This document shows, in pieces, positions 1 through 15,955 of a stretch of 64,000 bases of DNA. Positions within the stretch are counted from its first letter, which is position 1; every line of letters starts with the position of its first letter. The notes beneath the pieces were generated by a model. The model had not been told where the DNA came from. It saw nothing but the letters and a program-made list of their open reading frames with translations, and did not search any database. Origin of the DNA: Roridomyces roridus (lineage: Eukaryota > Basidiomycota > Agaricomycetes > Agaricales > Mycenaceae); assembly GCA_029378245.1 (NCBI GenBank), contig JARKIF010000005.1, forward strand, positions 372,001 through 436,000. The letters are read 5' to 3'. The position numbers and the translations under genes are program-made.

Positions 1-1426
1 GCGACACGAGAGCGTTTTCTCGCCTATATCTCGACGCCTGAAGGTGCCGAGCTACTTGCCGCTGCGAAAGCAGGCAGTATGCCGCCTCGGTCCAGTGATG
101 GCACACCCGCGCCATTTGGTAAGACAATCATTGTACCAGTCGCTATTCCTGGATGTGGTGAGTTGTTGGGGCACTGGAAAGAGTCTGGCATTTACTTTCC
201 TTGCTAGGCAAAACCGCCGTATCCGTCGCTCTTGCACATATATTCGGCTTTGGACACACTCAAAGCGACGACGTTCGGGCGAAGAAACCTGCTCCCATCT
301 TCATCAAGAATGTTACTACATTGCTGAAGACGCAAGATGTGGTCATTGCGGACAAGTACACCTTTTGGTACCCTCGCATTATTTTACTCACCTGAATCCA
401 AGAAATAACCATCTGCAACAACATCGGGGAGCCCTTCGTGCGGCTGTCGCAGGTCGCAATCCACCCGTGCGGCTGCTAGCGCTTGATTGGTCTCTGGAAG
501 GCACAACACCCGCCGAAGCGCACAGGGTGTGCGCCAATCGCATTATCACGCGCGGTACCAACCACCAGTCATTGCGACCTAGCGATACGGACCAACGGGC
601 TCACGAGCAGGTGGTGTGGATGTTCATTAACCAGACTCAGCCACTTGCACCGGCAGAGGTGGACGGTGTGATTGAAATGGTGATCGGTGAAGCTCTGGAG
701 GATTCGGTGTCGCGCGCGGTGGCTGGAGTCGTCCGAGAGCTCGGCCTGCCTGCGCCCGCGGCGGAGAAGATTGCCGAAGGTGTCGCTGCTGCGAAGCACT
801 ATGCGGTGGCTACTGGTGCGCCAGCTGAGGCCAAGGGCAAGGAAAAGGGTAAGGAAAAACAGACAGCGAAAGCCGAGCCCGAGAAGAAGAAGTTCAAACC
901 CCCGCGATATTACGCCCTTCTACCAGAGATTGAACTGGGGAAATTACTTGCAGGACCGGTTGCACAAGATCCAGACGCAGCGGCACTGTACGCACACCTT
1001 GTGAAGGAAAAGCGCATCTCTGACCGGCCCCACGTAACTCTTGTACACTCCAAAGCACTCCATGAAGCGGGTGCACAGGAGCTTTGGGACCGTTGCGCGG
1101 CACTTGACCGTATCGACGAAAAGATGGCTCCGGTTTTCTTGTGCACGCTGGGAAGCGTCGTGTGGAACAAACGGGTCATGGCAGTAACCGTGGATGATGT
1201 GCAGTTAGATGGGGAGACCCCGGTCGGAGGTGCTCTCGAAGATGTGATGAATGACGGGTTACGAAAGCGACTTCATATCACGGTAGGCACGGGAAATGCA
1301 AGTATCGCAGCTGTCGAGGCGAAGGGATTGGTGGAGGATTGGAGAGCGGGCAAGACCTCAGGTCTCAAGTCACTACAATTGAATAGTTCGACGGCCAGGG
1401 CTCGAGTGCAGGGCCTTTTTAGCTAG
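1..1426 (+). CDS. TRL1: Fungal tRNA ligase, kinase and phosphodiesterase domains (5' truncated)
   Basis: This is the C-terminal part of the trifunctional tRNA ligase that heals and seals tRNA exons after intron removal, and HAC1-type mRNA in the unfolded protein response. The adenylyltransferase domain lies upstream of the window. The sequence is open in frame 1 from base 1. The polynucleotide kinase P-loop, IPGCGKT, is assembled across an intron at 158-207. A second intron is at 356-402. After it come the kinase remainder, a Lys/Glu/Ala-rich linker, and the 2H cyclic phosphodiesterase domain with its two HxT motifs, PHVTLVH and LHITVGT. The stop is at 1424-1426. The domain order matches fungal Trl1. 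It converges on the PRPP synthetase gene with about 80 bp between stops. The identification rests on motif and order; the missing 5' end is a window-edge effect. Confidence 0.88.
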   Translation, partial: RHESVFSPISRRLKVPSYLPLRKQAVCRLGPVMAHPRHLVRQSLYQSLFLDVVSCWGTGKSLAFTFLARQNRRIRRSCTYIRLWTHSKRRRSGEETCSHLHQECYYIAEDARCGHCGQVHLLVPSHYFTHLNPRNNHLQQHRGALRAAVAGRNPPVRLLALDWSLEGTTPAEAHRVCANRIITRGTNHQSLRPSDTDQRAHEQVVWMFINQTQPLAPAEVDGVIEMVIGEALEDSVSRAVAGVVRELGLPAPAAEKIAEGVAAAKHYAVATGAPAEAKGKEKGKEKQTAKAEPEKKKFKPPRYYALLPEIELGKLLAGPVAQDPDAAALYAHLVKEKRISDRPHVTLVHSKALHEAGAQELWDRCAALDRIDEKMAPVFLCTLGSVVWNKRVMAVTVDDVQLDGETPVGGALEDVMNDGLRKRLHITVGTGNASIAAVEAKGLVEDWRAGKTSGLKSLQLNSSTARARVQGLFS

Positions 1427-1506
1427 TTGAATACAAGTGCTTTCCCCAGCTAATCTATCCGCTGGAATACAAGTGAAGATGAAGTACAAATAACCGAAAC
1501 CCTCCT

Positions 1507-2815
1507 TCAATATGGTACCTCGTGGAATAGCTTGCTGACACTCTCGCCGTAGTGACTGCGACGAATGACCTCTCCCAATACTGCGCCGATGTCAATGACC
1601 TCGATCTTGGGACACGCTGCCTGATTGGCCGCCTGCGGGAGAGTATTGGTGACAATGAGCTTCTCAAGCCGACTCTCCTGGACGGCGCTGAGGGCGCTTC
1701 CGCTGAGAATACCGTGCGTGACAATTGCACAAACTCTTGAGGCACCTGCTTCAGTCAGGTGAGTCGCAGCCAGAACGAGCGTGCCGCATGTGTCGGCCAT
1801 GTCGTCCACAAGTATGGCCGTCTTCCCCGCGACATGGCCAACGAGGACCATTCTTGAGACCTCGTTCGCTTTTTTGCGTTCCTTATGGAAGAGAGCAAAG
1901 TCGACACCGAGGCGGTCTGCCATGGAAGTCGCGCTGCGGACCAGTCAATGAGAGAAGGACGAAAACCCAGAGATGCAAACCGTTTGGCGCCTCCTGCATC
2001 TGGAGAAACGATTACAATGTCGTCCAGGTTAAAATTTGTTCGGATGTAGAGGATCACAGACGGCTCGGCGTAAAGCTAGAGCAACAATCAGGATGAAAAA
2101 GAAGCGAAACAGGGATTGAATTCCTCACACTGTAGAGAAGTGCATCAGTCTTGGTGCACTACACAAAGATGGTACGCACTTGTCCACGGGAACGTCGAAG
2201 AAGCCCTGGATCTGCGATGCATGCAAATCCATGGTCTGAATAAATTGCTCAACAACAAGAATCTGGTTCACCAACTTGAACGCACAATGACATGGTCGCA
2301 ACCAGAGCGTTGGAGCATGTTTGCTACAAGCTTGGCAGTGATAGGTGCGCGGCTCTTGTCCTTTTTGTCCTGTCGAGCGTAGGGGAAAAGTGGGATGACG
2401 GCGGTAATGCGTTTGGCGCTCGCAATCTTGCAGGCGTGGATCATGATACAGAGCTCCATGAGAGACGTGTTGACTGCGCCAGATCCAGTGTTGACAATGT
2501 AGACATCGTCCTCGCGCACAGATTCTTGGCAGAGATGAGGGATATGCTGGGCGTGGAGTCGACGGACACACCTGCTATCCGTACATTCGACTCGCCAACA
2601 CCGTTCTTTGTGATTTCCGCATGAGACAGAGGAAGACCAATGCTGGAACAGTCCTTTTGAGTGGCACACGACCGGAGTCAAAATTTTTTGTCCATACCGG
2701 CGCGCAATGATTTCGGCCAACTCCGGATGGCTTGTGCCTAGCAAGATGAACGTAGAAGGAGGCGGTATGAGACAGACAGACCGGAAAAGACTTTTATGCC
2801 TCCTGTGGTGAGCAT
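1507..2815 (-). CDS. PRS: Ribose-phosphate pyrophosphokinase (PRPP synthetase)
   Basis: The enzyme makes PRPP from ribose 5-phosphate and ATP in the cytosol, feeding purine, pyrimidine, histidine and tryptophan synthesis. Spliced exons give an N-terminus reading [14 protein letters not shown], then [80 protein letters not shown], the flexible-loop region [10 protein letters not shown], and the PRPP-binding motif [14 protein letters not shown] place the start at the ATG at 2813-2815, because exon 1 ([12 protein letters not shown]) then joins by a clean GT-AG splice to TSHPEL. At least five introns of about 45-60 nt are needed. The exon join after VPVDK is the least certain: a donor three bases further on gives VDKC-LYAEPS. 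The ring of motifs is complete, so the product should be active. Fungi carry several PRS paralogues and I cannot say which this is. Confidence 0.9.
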
Positions 2816-2990
2816 ACTACTCGGTCCGGTGGAGAAGTGAAGGTGGTGCGAATGAGAGCGGGAAGCAAGAGGGATCACGGATCACTGATCGGAGACATGT
2901 CATCACTCGGAGGAGGCAATGTGGGGCCAAATTTTCTTCAAGTCTCTCTAGTTTTACATAGTTCCCATATACACCAATAAAATCTGCACA

Positions 2991-5900
2991 TCATGAAAAC
3001 CGCTCCCCCAAGCTCGTTCTCCTCCGTTCCGCAGCCGCACGAACACGAGTCTCCTCAGGTCGCGTCCCACTCCATATGAAATCCTCCGCCCCCGCCTCAT
3101 ACACAATCTTATAAACCGGCGCCACAATCCGCACACACATCGTATCTGCCACCACCGCCGCTCGCACCCCTGCTCTTCTTGTTCTACATTGAATTTAGCG
3201 TCAGGCAGACAAGGAGAAAGAGAACAGACCTTCTAAAGAAAGGCACAGTCGGTATCCGTTCTCCATCTTCGTCCACAGGTCCAGGAGGGTTCCACTCGGT
3301 CGGTAAACGCATGGCGTACGTCGTGACATACTCCCGCCAGCGGTCACCGCCCTCCACGCTCGGGTCATGAGCCGCAATCAGGGATAACCGCAATGCCCGT
3401 TCGTCGCGCGACTGCAAAGCGCATCTCAACACGAAGGACCGCCGGAGAGAAAATCCACACACCCATTCAACTCGATAAAGATGGTCATCCTGACCGACAT
3501 GCCGTTCCGCTTCTCGCCGATATTTGACAATATCCGTTTCACTCATACCAGCCGTGGAGTTGGCGTTCTGCAATAACGTCCACAGCTCTTGGCATTTGTT
3601 GTCCCCAGCAATCGTCAGCACCTGCTTGACCAGCGCCGTAATGACTTTGTCGATAGTAAACAAATGGTACGCCTGTCACATCGTCAATCATCCGAGAACC
3701 AATGGGCCCAAAGAACGTACTTTCTCGCCAAAGAACCACCGCATGTGCTCCTCGAAAGTCGCCTGATCCAGCTCGTTGTCGAACACCTTCTCGCACGAGT
3801 CAAGTAGGTACATGTAAACCACATTCGGGGGTCCGTCGGCTTCCGCCTCTTTGGCACCGAGCGGCTGGATGGTCTGCGCGAGTACCACTGGTGGCCCAGC
3901 CGGGTCGTCCAGCCCGAGTGCGGAAGCAACGGGATTGACGAGCAGGGATGCATGGGTTTCATGGGCGAGATTCTGTCCAATTACTTTGCACATAGCGAGC
4001 CGGGAGTACAGAAGCTATTTAATATTAAGATCAAGGTCAATGAAAGCGGAATGATAACTCACCTGAAGAAGCCGCAACAGCGCATAAAAAGTGGTGTTGG
4101 CAAAAAACAGACGGGCGTGCGGAGCGCTGCCGTTCACAGACTCGGTGACCACCGTCGTTTCCTTGATCCACAAATCCGCCTTATCAACAGGCGCCTGTGA
4201 TTGCGCACGCGACGCATTAGCCGACTCGTTATTCTTCTCTTGCGCCGTCCTCAGCAGTTTCTTGCGCAAATCCCCAGGAGCCACCCCGATGCCGTTTGAT
4301 GTAGAGTGGGCGCTGCCATTGGACCGACGTCCCCCGCTATCCTCCTCCTGCTGCGGACCGCAAGCCGCGTTAAATTCGGCCGCGGGGTACATGCACAGTA
4401 AAGGCACGAAACGTCGCAAGAACGACTCGACACTCCTCCGCTCCAAAGCGCTGTACTGCCCCTGCGAATGATCCAAGAACGAATACACCATTTTGAGTGA
4501 ATCATGCAACACAAAAGTGTCCTGGAAGCTATACTCAAGCTGCGCAGGCAGAGTCTTTGCCCAATGTGGCTCCTGGGCACTCTTGAGCGCTTCAATGTCC
4601 CCAACAAAAAACTTGGCCGTAATGTTCTTCTTGTCGTTCACCTTGAAGCTGATCCCCTGGTGGTCGAGACTCTTGTAAAAGTTCTTGGCGTCCACCTCGC
4701 GCCACGTCCGCCCCCACTCGCGCTGCGCCCTTCGCCATTCTTCGTCCTTTTGCTTGAGCCTCCCCAGCACCACGGGAACCGCCACAGTCGGGCAATCCTG
4801 CAGCGCCTGAATAATCTCCACCCCGCCATCCCGCCCATATATCTTCTTGATGATTCGATGATATAAACCCTTGGCTGGCCCACCAAAATCGGGTTTTAGC
4901 CGCAACTTGGCCCGCTCCTCAGGGTTCATATCATCAATCCGCAGAGCCAGGGGCTCAAAGTGCGCAATCGTGCGAGTTAGCGCTGCAATCTGCACGTGAT
5001 ACTCGTGCCTCTCCTCCTCGCTCTTGTGCAGCGCCTCCTCGAACGAATTCTTCTTGTGCGACATGAACCCGGCGTCCTCGGATGCCCACGTCGGATGAGA
5101 AACCCACTCGTCGTTGAGCACCGAGCGGCAGAGCTCGTCACGCCCAGAACAAGCCAGGCGACTTTCCTGCACTAAATCTGAGTAAATTAGCTGCATCTAA
5201 AACAAGGCACTCACACTCTCCGGTATCCTCCGATAACTAGGACCCTCCCCGTCATCCGCAGGCAGCGCCGAAAGCGCCTCGGGCGGCCCAGTCCTCACAC
5301 TCCCTGGCGGTCCCCTCTCAATGGCAGCATCCGGACCACCCTCCCATCCAACCAGCTCCTTAAACTCCCCCATTAACTCGCCGTCCCCAAGGAACGCATC
5401 CCTCGTCTGGTCGATCAATGTCTTCATGTCGATCACGTCCTTTGAGTACAAAGAAAGCAGCTTCATGAACTCTTCAAACACATGCCGGTTCTCGAGCGCC
5501 TTTTTCGCGCGGTCGAAGAACAGGAGTTTGTCTGAGGAGGAGGCGCTGGCGAGTGAGGGTATCGGTTGATGTAACTGCGAAGGCGGCGCCATCTGAGACG
5601 GCGGGGGCGAGTGCCCGCCCATGTAGCCGGAGAAGGAGGAAGGCGAGCCCTCGGGCTTGTGGTGGTGTTTGGGCTTTTTTGCAGGCTGCAACAATAAGTA
5701 TTCTACAACTCGATAATTGATTTGGAAAACGTACGCGTGCGGGCTTTGCAGGAGGCACCGGCGTTGAATCCTTTTCTACCCGTCTCTTGCGCTTGACAGG
5801 CTGAGCGGATTTTTTGACCGGTTTATCATCCATTGGCCAGGATGCATGATGTGGGAGCCGACCAACCATCTCGGGTAAGAACACCTTGAATTCACCCCAA

Positions 5901-6926
5901 AGATCCGGCGCGTCTCTAAACAGATGCTGGACCTGGGCGTAAACCTGCGAATTCTTCATATGCTTCTGCTCTTTCTGATACGCCTGCAGAATATCCAAAA
6001 ATTGCTTGTACGTATTGGGATCGTCCGTGTACCGCACCTTGATCTTGTTCAAGTACTGAATCGCGTGGTTGAACTCGCCGCTCGGAGTCTGGTGCTTTTC
6101 CGGCGCGTTGGGATTGCTGTTGTTCAGGTTCCCGAGGAAGGACGCGGCGGCGTTCGTCTGCGTCTGTGGATGGTTCGGATTTCCAGCACCAAAGGGCGGC
6201 GGCTCGAATGTAGCCTGACGCGGTAGTTGTTGCGGTACGTGGTAGAGCGGGTTAAGAGAGCGTGAGGCTGGACCGCTGCTCATCGGAGGGAGAACAGGCA
6301 CGGGGGTGCGAATGCCTGCAAATGGCATGGGATCCGCGATATTGGGCCCGAGTCCGGGGATTTCGCGAGCGACGCGGGAGTACTGACCATGGCTGTAATC
6401 CGTGTTCTGGGTAGACGTGCCAGTGGGGGTGGTGACGGTGATCGTGTGGTCAGAATGGGAGACGTCGATGCGGTACCCGAGAGGTAAAAAGGTGTTGAAA
6501 CCCTGGATGAGATTAGGGTTGCCATGAAAGAGCTGGGAGACGCGCTGTATCACGCCAGGGGTGTCAATTCTGCAGAGTCGGTGCTTGTGAGTAGATGGGT
6601 GTAAAAGGCAGCGCAAACACGGACACTTGGCTTTTGAAATCCTTCATGATATCCAGGAAGCGGTTGTAGACCTCTGGCTGGTCTTGGAACTGGTTCTTGA
6701 CCGCGTCGAGGTAGCTGAGCGCATCGGTCACATTGAGTGGGCGATTAGAATCTGGGGAATTCCTGGACGGGGCCGGAGAGGCGGCCTTGGGCTGGGGCAG
6801 GGCACGTAGAGGGGGAGATCGTGGAGGGTTCAGGATGGACCTCGGACTAGCTGGTCGGGGTGAGGGCGAGACGAGACCGTCAGCGCGATCCGGCATGTTG
6901 TTTAGATTGGGCTGGACATCTTCCAT
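2991..6926 (-). CDS. SIN3: SIN3-type transcriptional corepressor
   Basis: This is the scaffold of the Sin3-Rpd3 histone deacetylase complex in the nucleus. Three paired amphipathic helix domains are visible. PAH1 ([20 protein letters not shown]) is close to the N-terminus, PAH2 contains [20 protein letters not shown], and PAH3 contains [19 protein letters not shown]. They are joined by Pro/Ser-rich linkers. The Sin3 HDAC-interaction region follows ([20 protein letters not shown], then [17 protein letters not shown]). A C-terminal domain contains [17 protein letters not shown] and [13 protein letters not shown]. The start is the ATG at 6924-6926 (MEDVQPNL); codons upstream in that frame have no other ATG. 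The last exon ends SLGERFS with a stop at 2991-2993. At least six introns are implied, including 5155-5210 before the HDAC-interaction region. It shares a 72-bp divergent gap with NOG2. Confidence 0.92.
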
Positions 6927-6932
6927 GTCCCC

Positions 6933-6940
6933 TATATAAG
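6933..6940 (+). promoter_or_regulatory. TATA-like box for NOG2
   Basis: The octamer TATATAAG lies 59-66 bases upstream of the NOG2 start codon and only a few bases beyond the SIN3 start codon on the other strand. The spacing suits transcription towards NOG2. A role for SIN3 is unlikely because the box sits too close to its ATG. This is inference from position and consensus only. Confidence 0.4.
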
Positions 6941-6998
6941 CCTCAGAGGAAGACAACGAAAGGTGCCGTAATCACTCGGCCTTTTCTTTCATCACAAC

Positions 6999-9255
6999 AT
7001 GGCACCAACTAAAAAGGGCGGCTCTCCCTCGAAAGCGCGCTCGTCGACCTCCAAAGTCTCGCTAGCCCGAGTCAAGGGAGAGAACTTTTACCGCAATGCC
7101 AAGCAGGTCGCCCGACTGAAGATGCTCAATGGCGGAAAACCCATCCGTGACAAGGACGGAAAAATTACCCAGGCTGCCGCATTCCAGAAGGGTGAAGATG
7201 AGACCAAGCCGGGTCGTGTACAACCAGATAGGCGCTGGTTCGGTGCGTTTCCATCTGTTTTCCAAAGATTTCCAAGTTGCAACTAACTTCTTGCAGGCAA
7301 TACGAGAGTAATCTCACAAACTGCACTCGATCATTTCCGCACGAGCCTCTCCACCAAGAAGGATGACCCTTATTCTGTTCTTCTTCGCAGAAATAAACTA
7401 CCCATGGCCCTGCTCGACGATGCTGCCAATCCCAACTTGCGCAAGGCATGTTTTTCCATTTGTCTGTAATCGAGATGCTGACTCACCCCAGCGTCCGCAT
7501 ATCGTCGAAGTAGAACCCTTTTCCGAGACCTTTGGCCCCAAGGCACAACGGAAGCGACCCAGAATCGACGCCGGCTCCTTTGACGAACTGAGCAAACTCG
7601 GTTCAGCTGCAGAAGAGGCGGCTGCTGACGCTGCGACTGAAAATGGCACAGCTACAATAGGTTTGAGCCTCTTTATCTTTTCTTTTTCAAATCTAAATCT
7701 TGAGCAGAGCGACTTGCCTCGTCAATCGTGGAACCGCAGACGCATGCGGACTACCACGAGCCCATATACGCCAAGGGCACTTCTCGTCGGATATACGGGG
7801 AACTGTACAAAGTTATCGATTCCTCCGACGTCATCCTTCACATCCTCGACGCCCGAGATCCTCTCGGGACCATGTGCGAGTCGGTGTTGGAATACGTTAA
7901 AAAAGAAAAGTCCCACAAGCAGGTTGTGTTGGTCATCAACAAATGTGATCTAGTACCCAACTGGGTCACTGTATGTTCCCTTCTGCTTTGCGCCGCCTGA
8001 TTTAACGCCGTGGACAGGCCCGCTACATTCAACATCTTACGCCGCGCTACCCAACGATCGCATTCCATGCATCCCCCAACCATTCATTCGGGAAAGGGTC
8101 TCTCATCCAGCTTCTTCGGCAGTTTTCTCAACTGCACTCGGACAAGAAACAGATATCCGTCGGATTTGTCGGTTATCCGAACGTCGGCAAAAGCAGTGTC
8201 ATCAACACGCTGAAAAGCGGCAAAGTCTGCCGAGTTGCGCCAGTGCCTGGGGAGACCAAGGTCTGGCAATACATCACCCTCACACGGCGCATCTATCTCA
8301 TCGACTGTCCGGGGATCGTGCCGACCTCGGCACACGACAACGAGACATCGACGGTACTCAAGGGTGTAGTTCGAGTGGAAGCGCTCCCTACACCCTCGGA
8401 CCACATCCAGGCTCTCATGACCCGCGTCAAGCCTGTATACCTTTCGCGCACCTACGGCGTCCCACTTCCTGCTGATGGCAGCTGGGAGCCGGAGGAGTTC
8501 CTTGACAAACTCGCCCGTATGAAAGGGCGGCTCCTAAAACATGGCGAACCGGATTTGGATGCGGTTGCCAAAATTATGCTGAGTGATTGGGTGCGCGGAC
8601 GGATACCGTTCTTCGTCGCCCCACCGGAGCGTTCCGAGGAGCTCAACAAAATTGAAGCCAAGGAGCGGGCGAGGCGGGAGAAGGGAAAAGGGAAAGCATC
8701 CGCAGGAGACGGGGAGGTTCCCGGCGTGCGGCAGAACCTGGGGACAATCATGCAAAAGAACACGTTCGTGGCAGAGGACGTCCAGCCGCTCGACGACGTC
8801 TTCGTGGGTCCGGCTGCTGCCGTCGACGAGGCGGATGCAGAGGAGAGTGACGTCGATGAGGGAGAAGGTCCCGCCGATGAGGAAGAGGAGATGACCTGGA
8901 ATGACGTCTGGGAGGGCATCAAGCCGGATGCGGCGGAGAACGCAGAAACCACCGTCGCGCCAGGTATGTTCTCGGTCTCTCAAGTATTGATGCAAATCTC
9001 TCAAGTCACCACAGAGGACTCCGAGGACGACGACGAAGATGCACCGAAAGCAAAGGAGCCGCGCATGAAGACAAACAAGGCATGTTCTCCATTTCATTTC
9101 AATGCCAAATTTTAAACTATTTCCTGCAGAAAAAAGCGGCCAACTTCTACTCGGACGCCAACGTGAAGAACAAAAACCGCAGCAAAGCGGCGCTGCTCAA
9201 GTCGCTGCCGCACGGGAAGCGGGCCAAGGAGGGTCGCGGTCGGCGGAAAGAATAG
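6999..9255 (+). CDS. NOG2: Nucleolar GTP-binding protein 2 (NOG2/NUG2), pre-60S assembly GTPase
   Basis: This circularly permuted GTPase binds late nucleolar and nucleoplasmic pre-60S particles and blocks early Nmd3 recruitment. The permuted order is visible: DARDP near residue 235 and the G4 motif NKCD near 267 come before the G1 motif GYPNVGKSS near 325 and the G3 motif DCPG near 370. The N-terminus (KVKGEN-like [18 protein letters not shown], then GKPIRDKDG) is typical of NOG2 and separates it from NUG1 and LSG1. An acidic stretch is followed by a basic C-terminus ([20 protein letters not shown]...GRRKE). The introns are short; one near 8965-9013 is possibly retained because it keeps the frame. 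The stop is at 9253-9255. Enolase follows on the same strand after about 105 bp. Confidence 0.93.
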
Positions 9256-9353
9256 AAGCAGTCGGAGTTAGTGTACATATGGATATAAGATAAAAATTGA
9301 GTTACGTACCAATCTGTGTACGGCCGCTGGTTTTACTTCCAACTTGACTCTAA

Positions 9354-11088
<1,735 letters not shown>

Positions 11089-11247
11089 ATATAAATAAAA
11101 CATGAAATGTGCTTGTAGTTTCGTTCGGTACCCATAGACACTTGTACAAAGGACGAACGCGCGACTAACTGACCCAGACGCGGGAAAATTGGCGAGAAAA
11201 ATATTATTATTTGACGGTTTGTCCAGTATGCATTAAGCAGTACAACT

Positions 11248-11934
11248 CTATTGGACGAAGCCCTTGCCCTTGTATCCTTCCGAGGCGATACCTGGACATG
11301 GACTGAGCAGGGAAACTTGGCAAGAAGGCAGAGGACACACCAGTGATCGGGTTCATTTTTTGCTCGATGGCGCGCTCGTTCATGGCTTCTTGCCACTCCT
11401 TCGACATGGTCTTGGGTACGGGTGGCGCTGTGTGTGCGGCCAGTGAGATATATGGACGGTTTTGCAGCGCGTCCGTCACTCACAGGCAGACCGGATGAGC
11501 AAGAACAAGAGACCAGCAACGCCAACGGCACCCGCAGTGCCAAGCGCAATCTTGAAGCCGTCGCCCTTTTCGTGAATGGGCTTGCGTCCACCGTGAGGGC
11601 CAAAGGCAACGTAGTAGGCTGCAGAGGATGAGCCAAGTCGTGATAAGCAGCAGCAGAGGTACTACTCACCGGCTTTCTTCTCGTCTGTGCTCAGAGACTT
11701 CCAGTCGCGCTTCTGGATTTCTTCGAGTTGCTCTGCGACGTCATTCTTCTCGTCTGGCGAGAGGATTGCCCACTGAGCCTCGATGTTGCCTAGCGGGATG
11801 GCAGCAAGGGCGCGCTTGGGCTCGGCGGCGGCAGAGTGGGAGGCAGGGACGTGACCAGCAGTGGCAGTAGCGAGGCATCGACGCCGGCTCGCATTGAGGA
11901 GAGGACGGACCAGGGACATCGAGAGTCGGGACAT
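11248..11934 (-). CDS. COX5: Cytochrome c oxidase subunit 4 (yeast Cox5 family), mitochondrial
   Basis: A nuclear-encoded inner-membrane subunit of respiratory complex IV. The protein opens with a basic, Ser/Ala-rich mitochondrial presequence (MSRLSMSLVRPLLNASRRR). The matrix domain contains PLGNIEAQWAILSPDEKNDV and IQKRDWKSLSTDEKKA. One membrane span follows (IALGTAGAVGVAGLLFLLI), then PPVPKTMSKEWQEAMNERA and the C-terminus NPITG-IASEGYKGKGFVQ, which is reached only by splicing out a roughly 48-nt intron. The stop is at 11248-11250. The start at 11932-11934 is the first ATG; an internal ATG five codons on is possible. Three introns are supported. Its start codon is 69 bp from that of LCB1 on the other strand. 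Confidence 0.88.
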
Positions 11935-12003
11935 CTCGCAAGATTGAAAGGGAGAAGAACTGTTTTTCACACGCTCTGATCTAGAACTCGGACGACTCTA
12001 GAC

Positions 12004-13742
12004 ATGTCCTCGACAACAGAGTCTCTGAACGCTTTGCTGGCCAGCCTCGGCCAAGCGTTCGACAAAATCCCTGGTTCTGCTGTCCTCGTCCGTTATGTCA
12101 AGAGCTCCCACCAGAATGACCCCGGCCGCACCGTGCTCGAGGTCATTCTCATCATCTTTGCTATCTTCACATTGCTCCAGTCCCGCACTCGTGGCAACGA
12201 CGGACGGCACTTTATCAAGTTTGAAGACAAGGTCAGTGTAACCCTTGAACACGCAGCCGTCTCCTAACATGGTACAGGAAATCGACGAGCTAGTGGACGA
12301 GTGGACACCAGAACCTCTCGCAGCACCTCTCAACGCATTCGAAGCCTCTGACCTGGCCGCAGTACCTATCATCGTCGGGCATAATGGTCCCAAGCCGACG
12401 CTGGCCAGACAGCCGACCAAGATGATTGCTAATTTGGCCAGCTACAATTTCACGGGGCTTGCGGGCAAGGAGGTCATCAAGGAACGTGCCATCGAGACCT
12501 TGCGCAAATACGGGCTCGGTAGCTGCGGCCCCCCTGGTTTCTACGGAACCCTTGGTGCGTCGTTTGCAGTCCATCCTCTCGGTCATTTATCCTTCCTTTC
12601 CAGACGTGCACATGACTTTAGAAAGGGATATTGCAGACTTCCTGGGCACGGAGGCGGCCATTATCTACTCTCAGGGCTTCTCCACCATCTCCTCCGTCAT
12701 TCCGGCATTTTGCAAACGTGGAGACATCATCGTCGCGGACCGTGGTGTCAACTTTACCATTCAGAAGGGCATCCAGATCTCGCGTTCCACTGTCCGGTGG
12801 TATGACCACAACGACCTCAAGAGTCTCGAGGACGTTCTGGACAGCGTTGAGAAGGAGCGCAAAAAACGTCGAGGCCCGCTCACCCGTCGTTTCATCATCA
12901 CCGAAGGCATCTTCGAAAAGGACGGTGCCATGATCGATCTACCCAAGCTGGTTGGTCGTTGCGAATCTCATCACGAATTGGGCTCAGAATTTCTTTAGAT
13001 CGAACTCAAGTACAGGAAGAAATACCGTCTTATTCTCGACGAAAGCATCTCGTTCGGCACTGTCGGCCGCACTGGCCGTGGCTTGACAGAGCTGTACAAT
13101 GTCCCCGCCACCAAGGTCGACATCCTCATCGGCTCCATGGCCAACGGTCTTTGCGCCGCCGGTGGTTTCTGTGCTGGATCTCAGCACGTTATTGACCATC
13201 AGCAAATCAACGGGCCTTCCTTCGTTTACTCTGCTTCCATGCCCGCACTTCTCGCCGTCAGCGCCTCCGAGGGCATTGACATTCTGCGCTCCTCGCCGTC
13301 GATCCTTACCAAGCTCCAACAGAACATCCGTGTCGCGCGTACCATCCTCGACGAGTTGGATTGCATTTCCGTTCCCTCGCACCCCGCGTCCCCTATTATC
13401 CACCTTCACATCCGCAAGCCAACGCCGACACTGTTGCACCCCAGCTCTGCCGTGTCTGCCGGGCATTCGCTCAAGCCGTCCAACCCTACGTCTGTCCTCC
13501 CGCGCGAGGCCGTCAACTGGGACTGGGACACTGACGCGGAGGAGAGGGCTTTGCAGCAGGTCGTCGAGGAAGCGTTGCGGCGTGGTGTGATGATTACGCG
13601 GGCGAAACGGCTCCGTGGTCAGGAGATGGTGGAAGCCCGCCCCAGCATCAAGCTTGCGCTCACCAGCGAGCTCAGTACGGACGAGGTGAAAAAGGCGGTC
13701 AAAGTTGTTGCTCAGGCGTTGAAGGATGTTCTGAGAAAGTAG
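12004..13742 (+). CDS. LCB1: Serine palmitoyltransferase subunit 1
   Basis: Lcb1 pairs with Lcb2 in the ER membrane to make 3-ketosphinganine, the first step of sphingolipid synthesis. An N-terminal hydrophobic span ([15 protein letters not shown], about residues 47-61) fits the membrane anchor. The fold is a PLP-dependent alpha-oxoamine synthase: [85 protein letters not shown]. The usual PLP lysine is absent, as expected for Lcb1, since Lcb2 carries it. Introns lie at about 12234-12277, 12555-12603 and 12951-12998. The start is the ATG at 12004 and the stop ends at 13742, 56 bp from the convergent DIM1 stop. Confidence 0.93.
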
Positions 13743-13798
13743 ATTTAGAGTCGATCTTACCATGCCATTTTTTACTCTAATATATTACATCTAATACA

Positions 13799-15931
<2,133 letters not shown>

Positions 15932-15955
15932 TCCAAAATAAAAATCGACTTGTAA

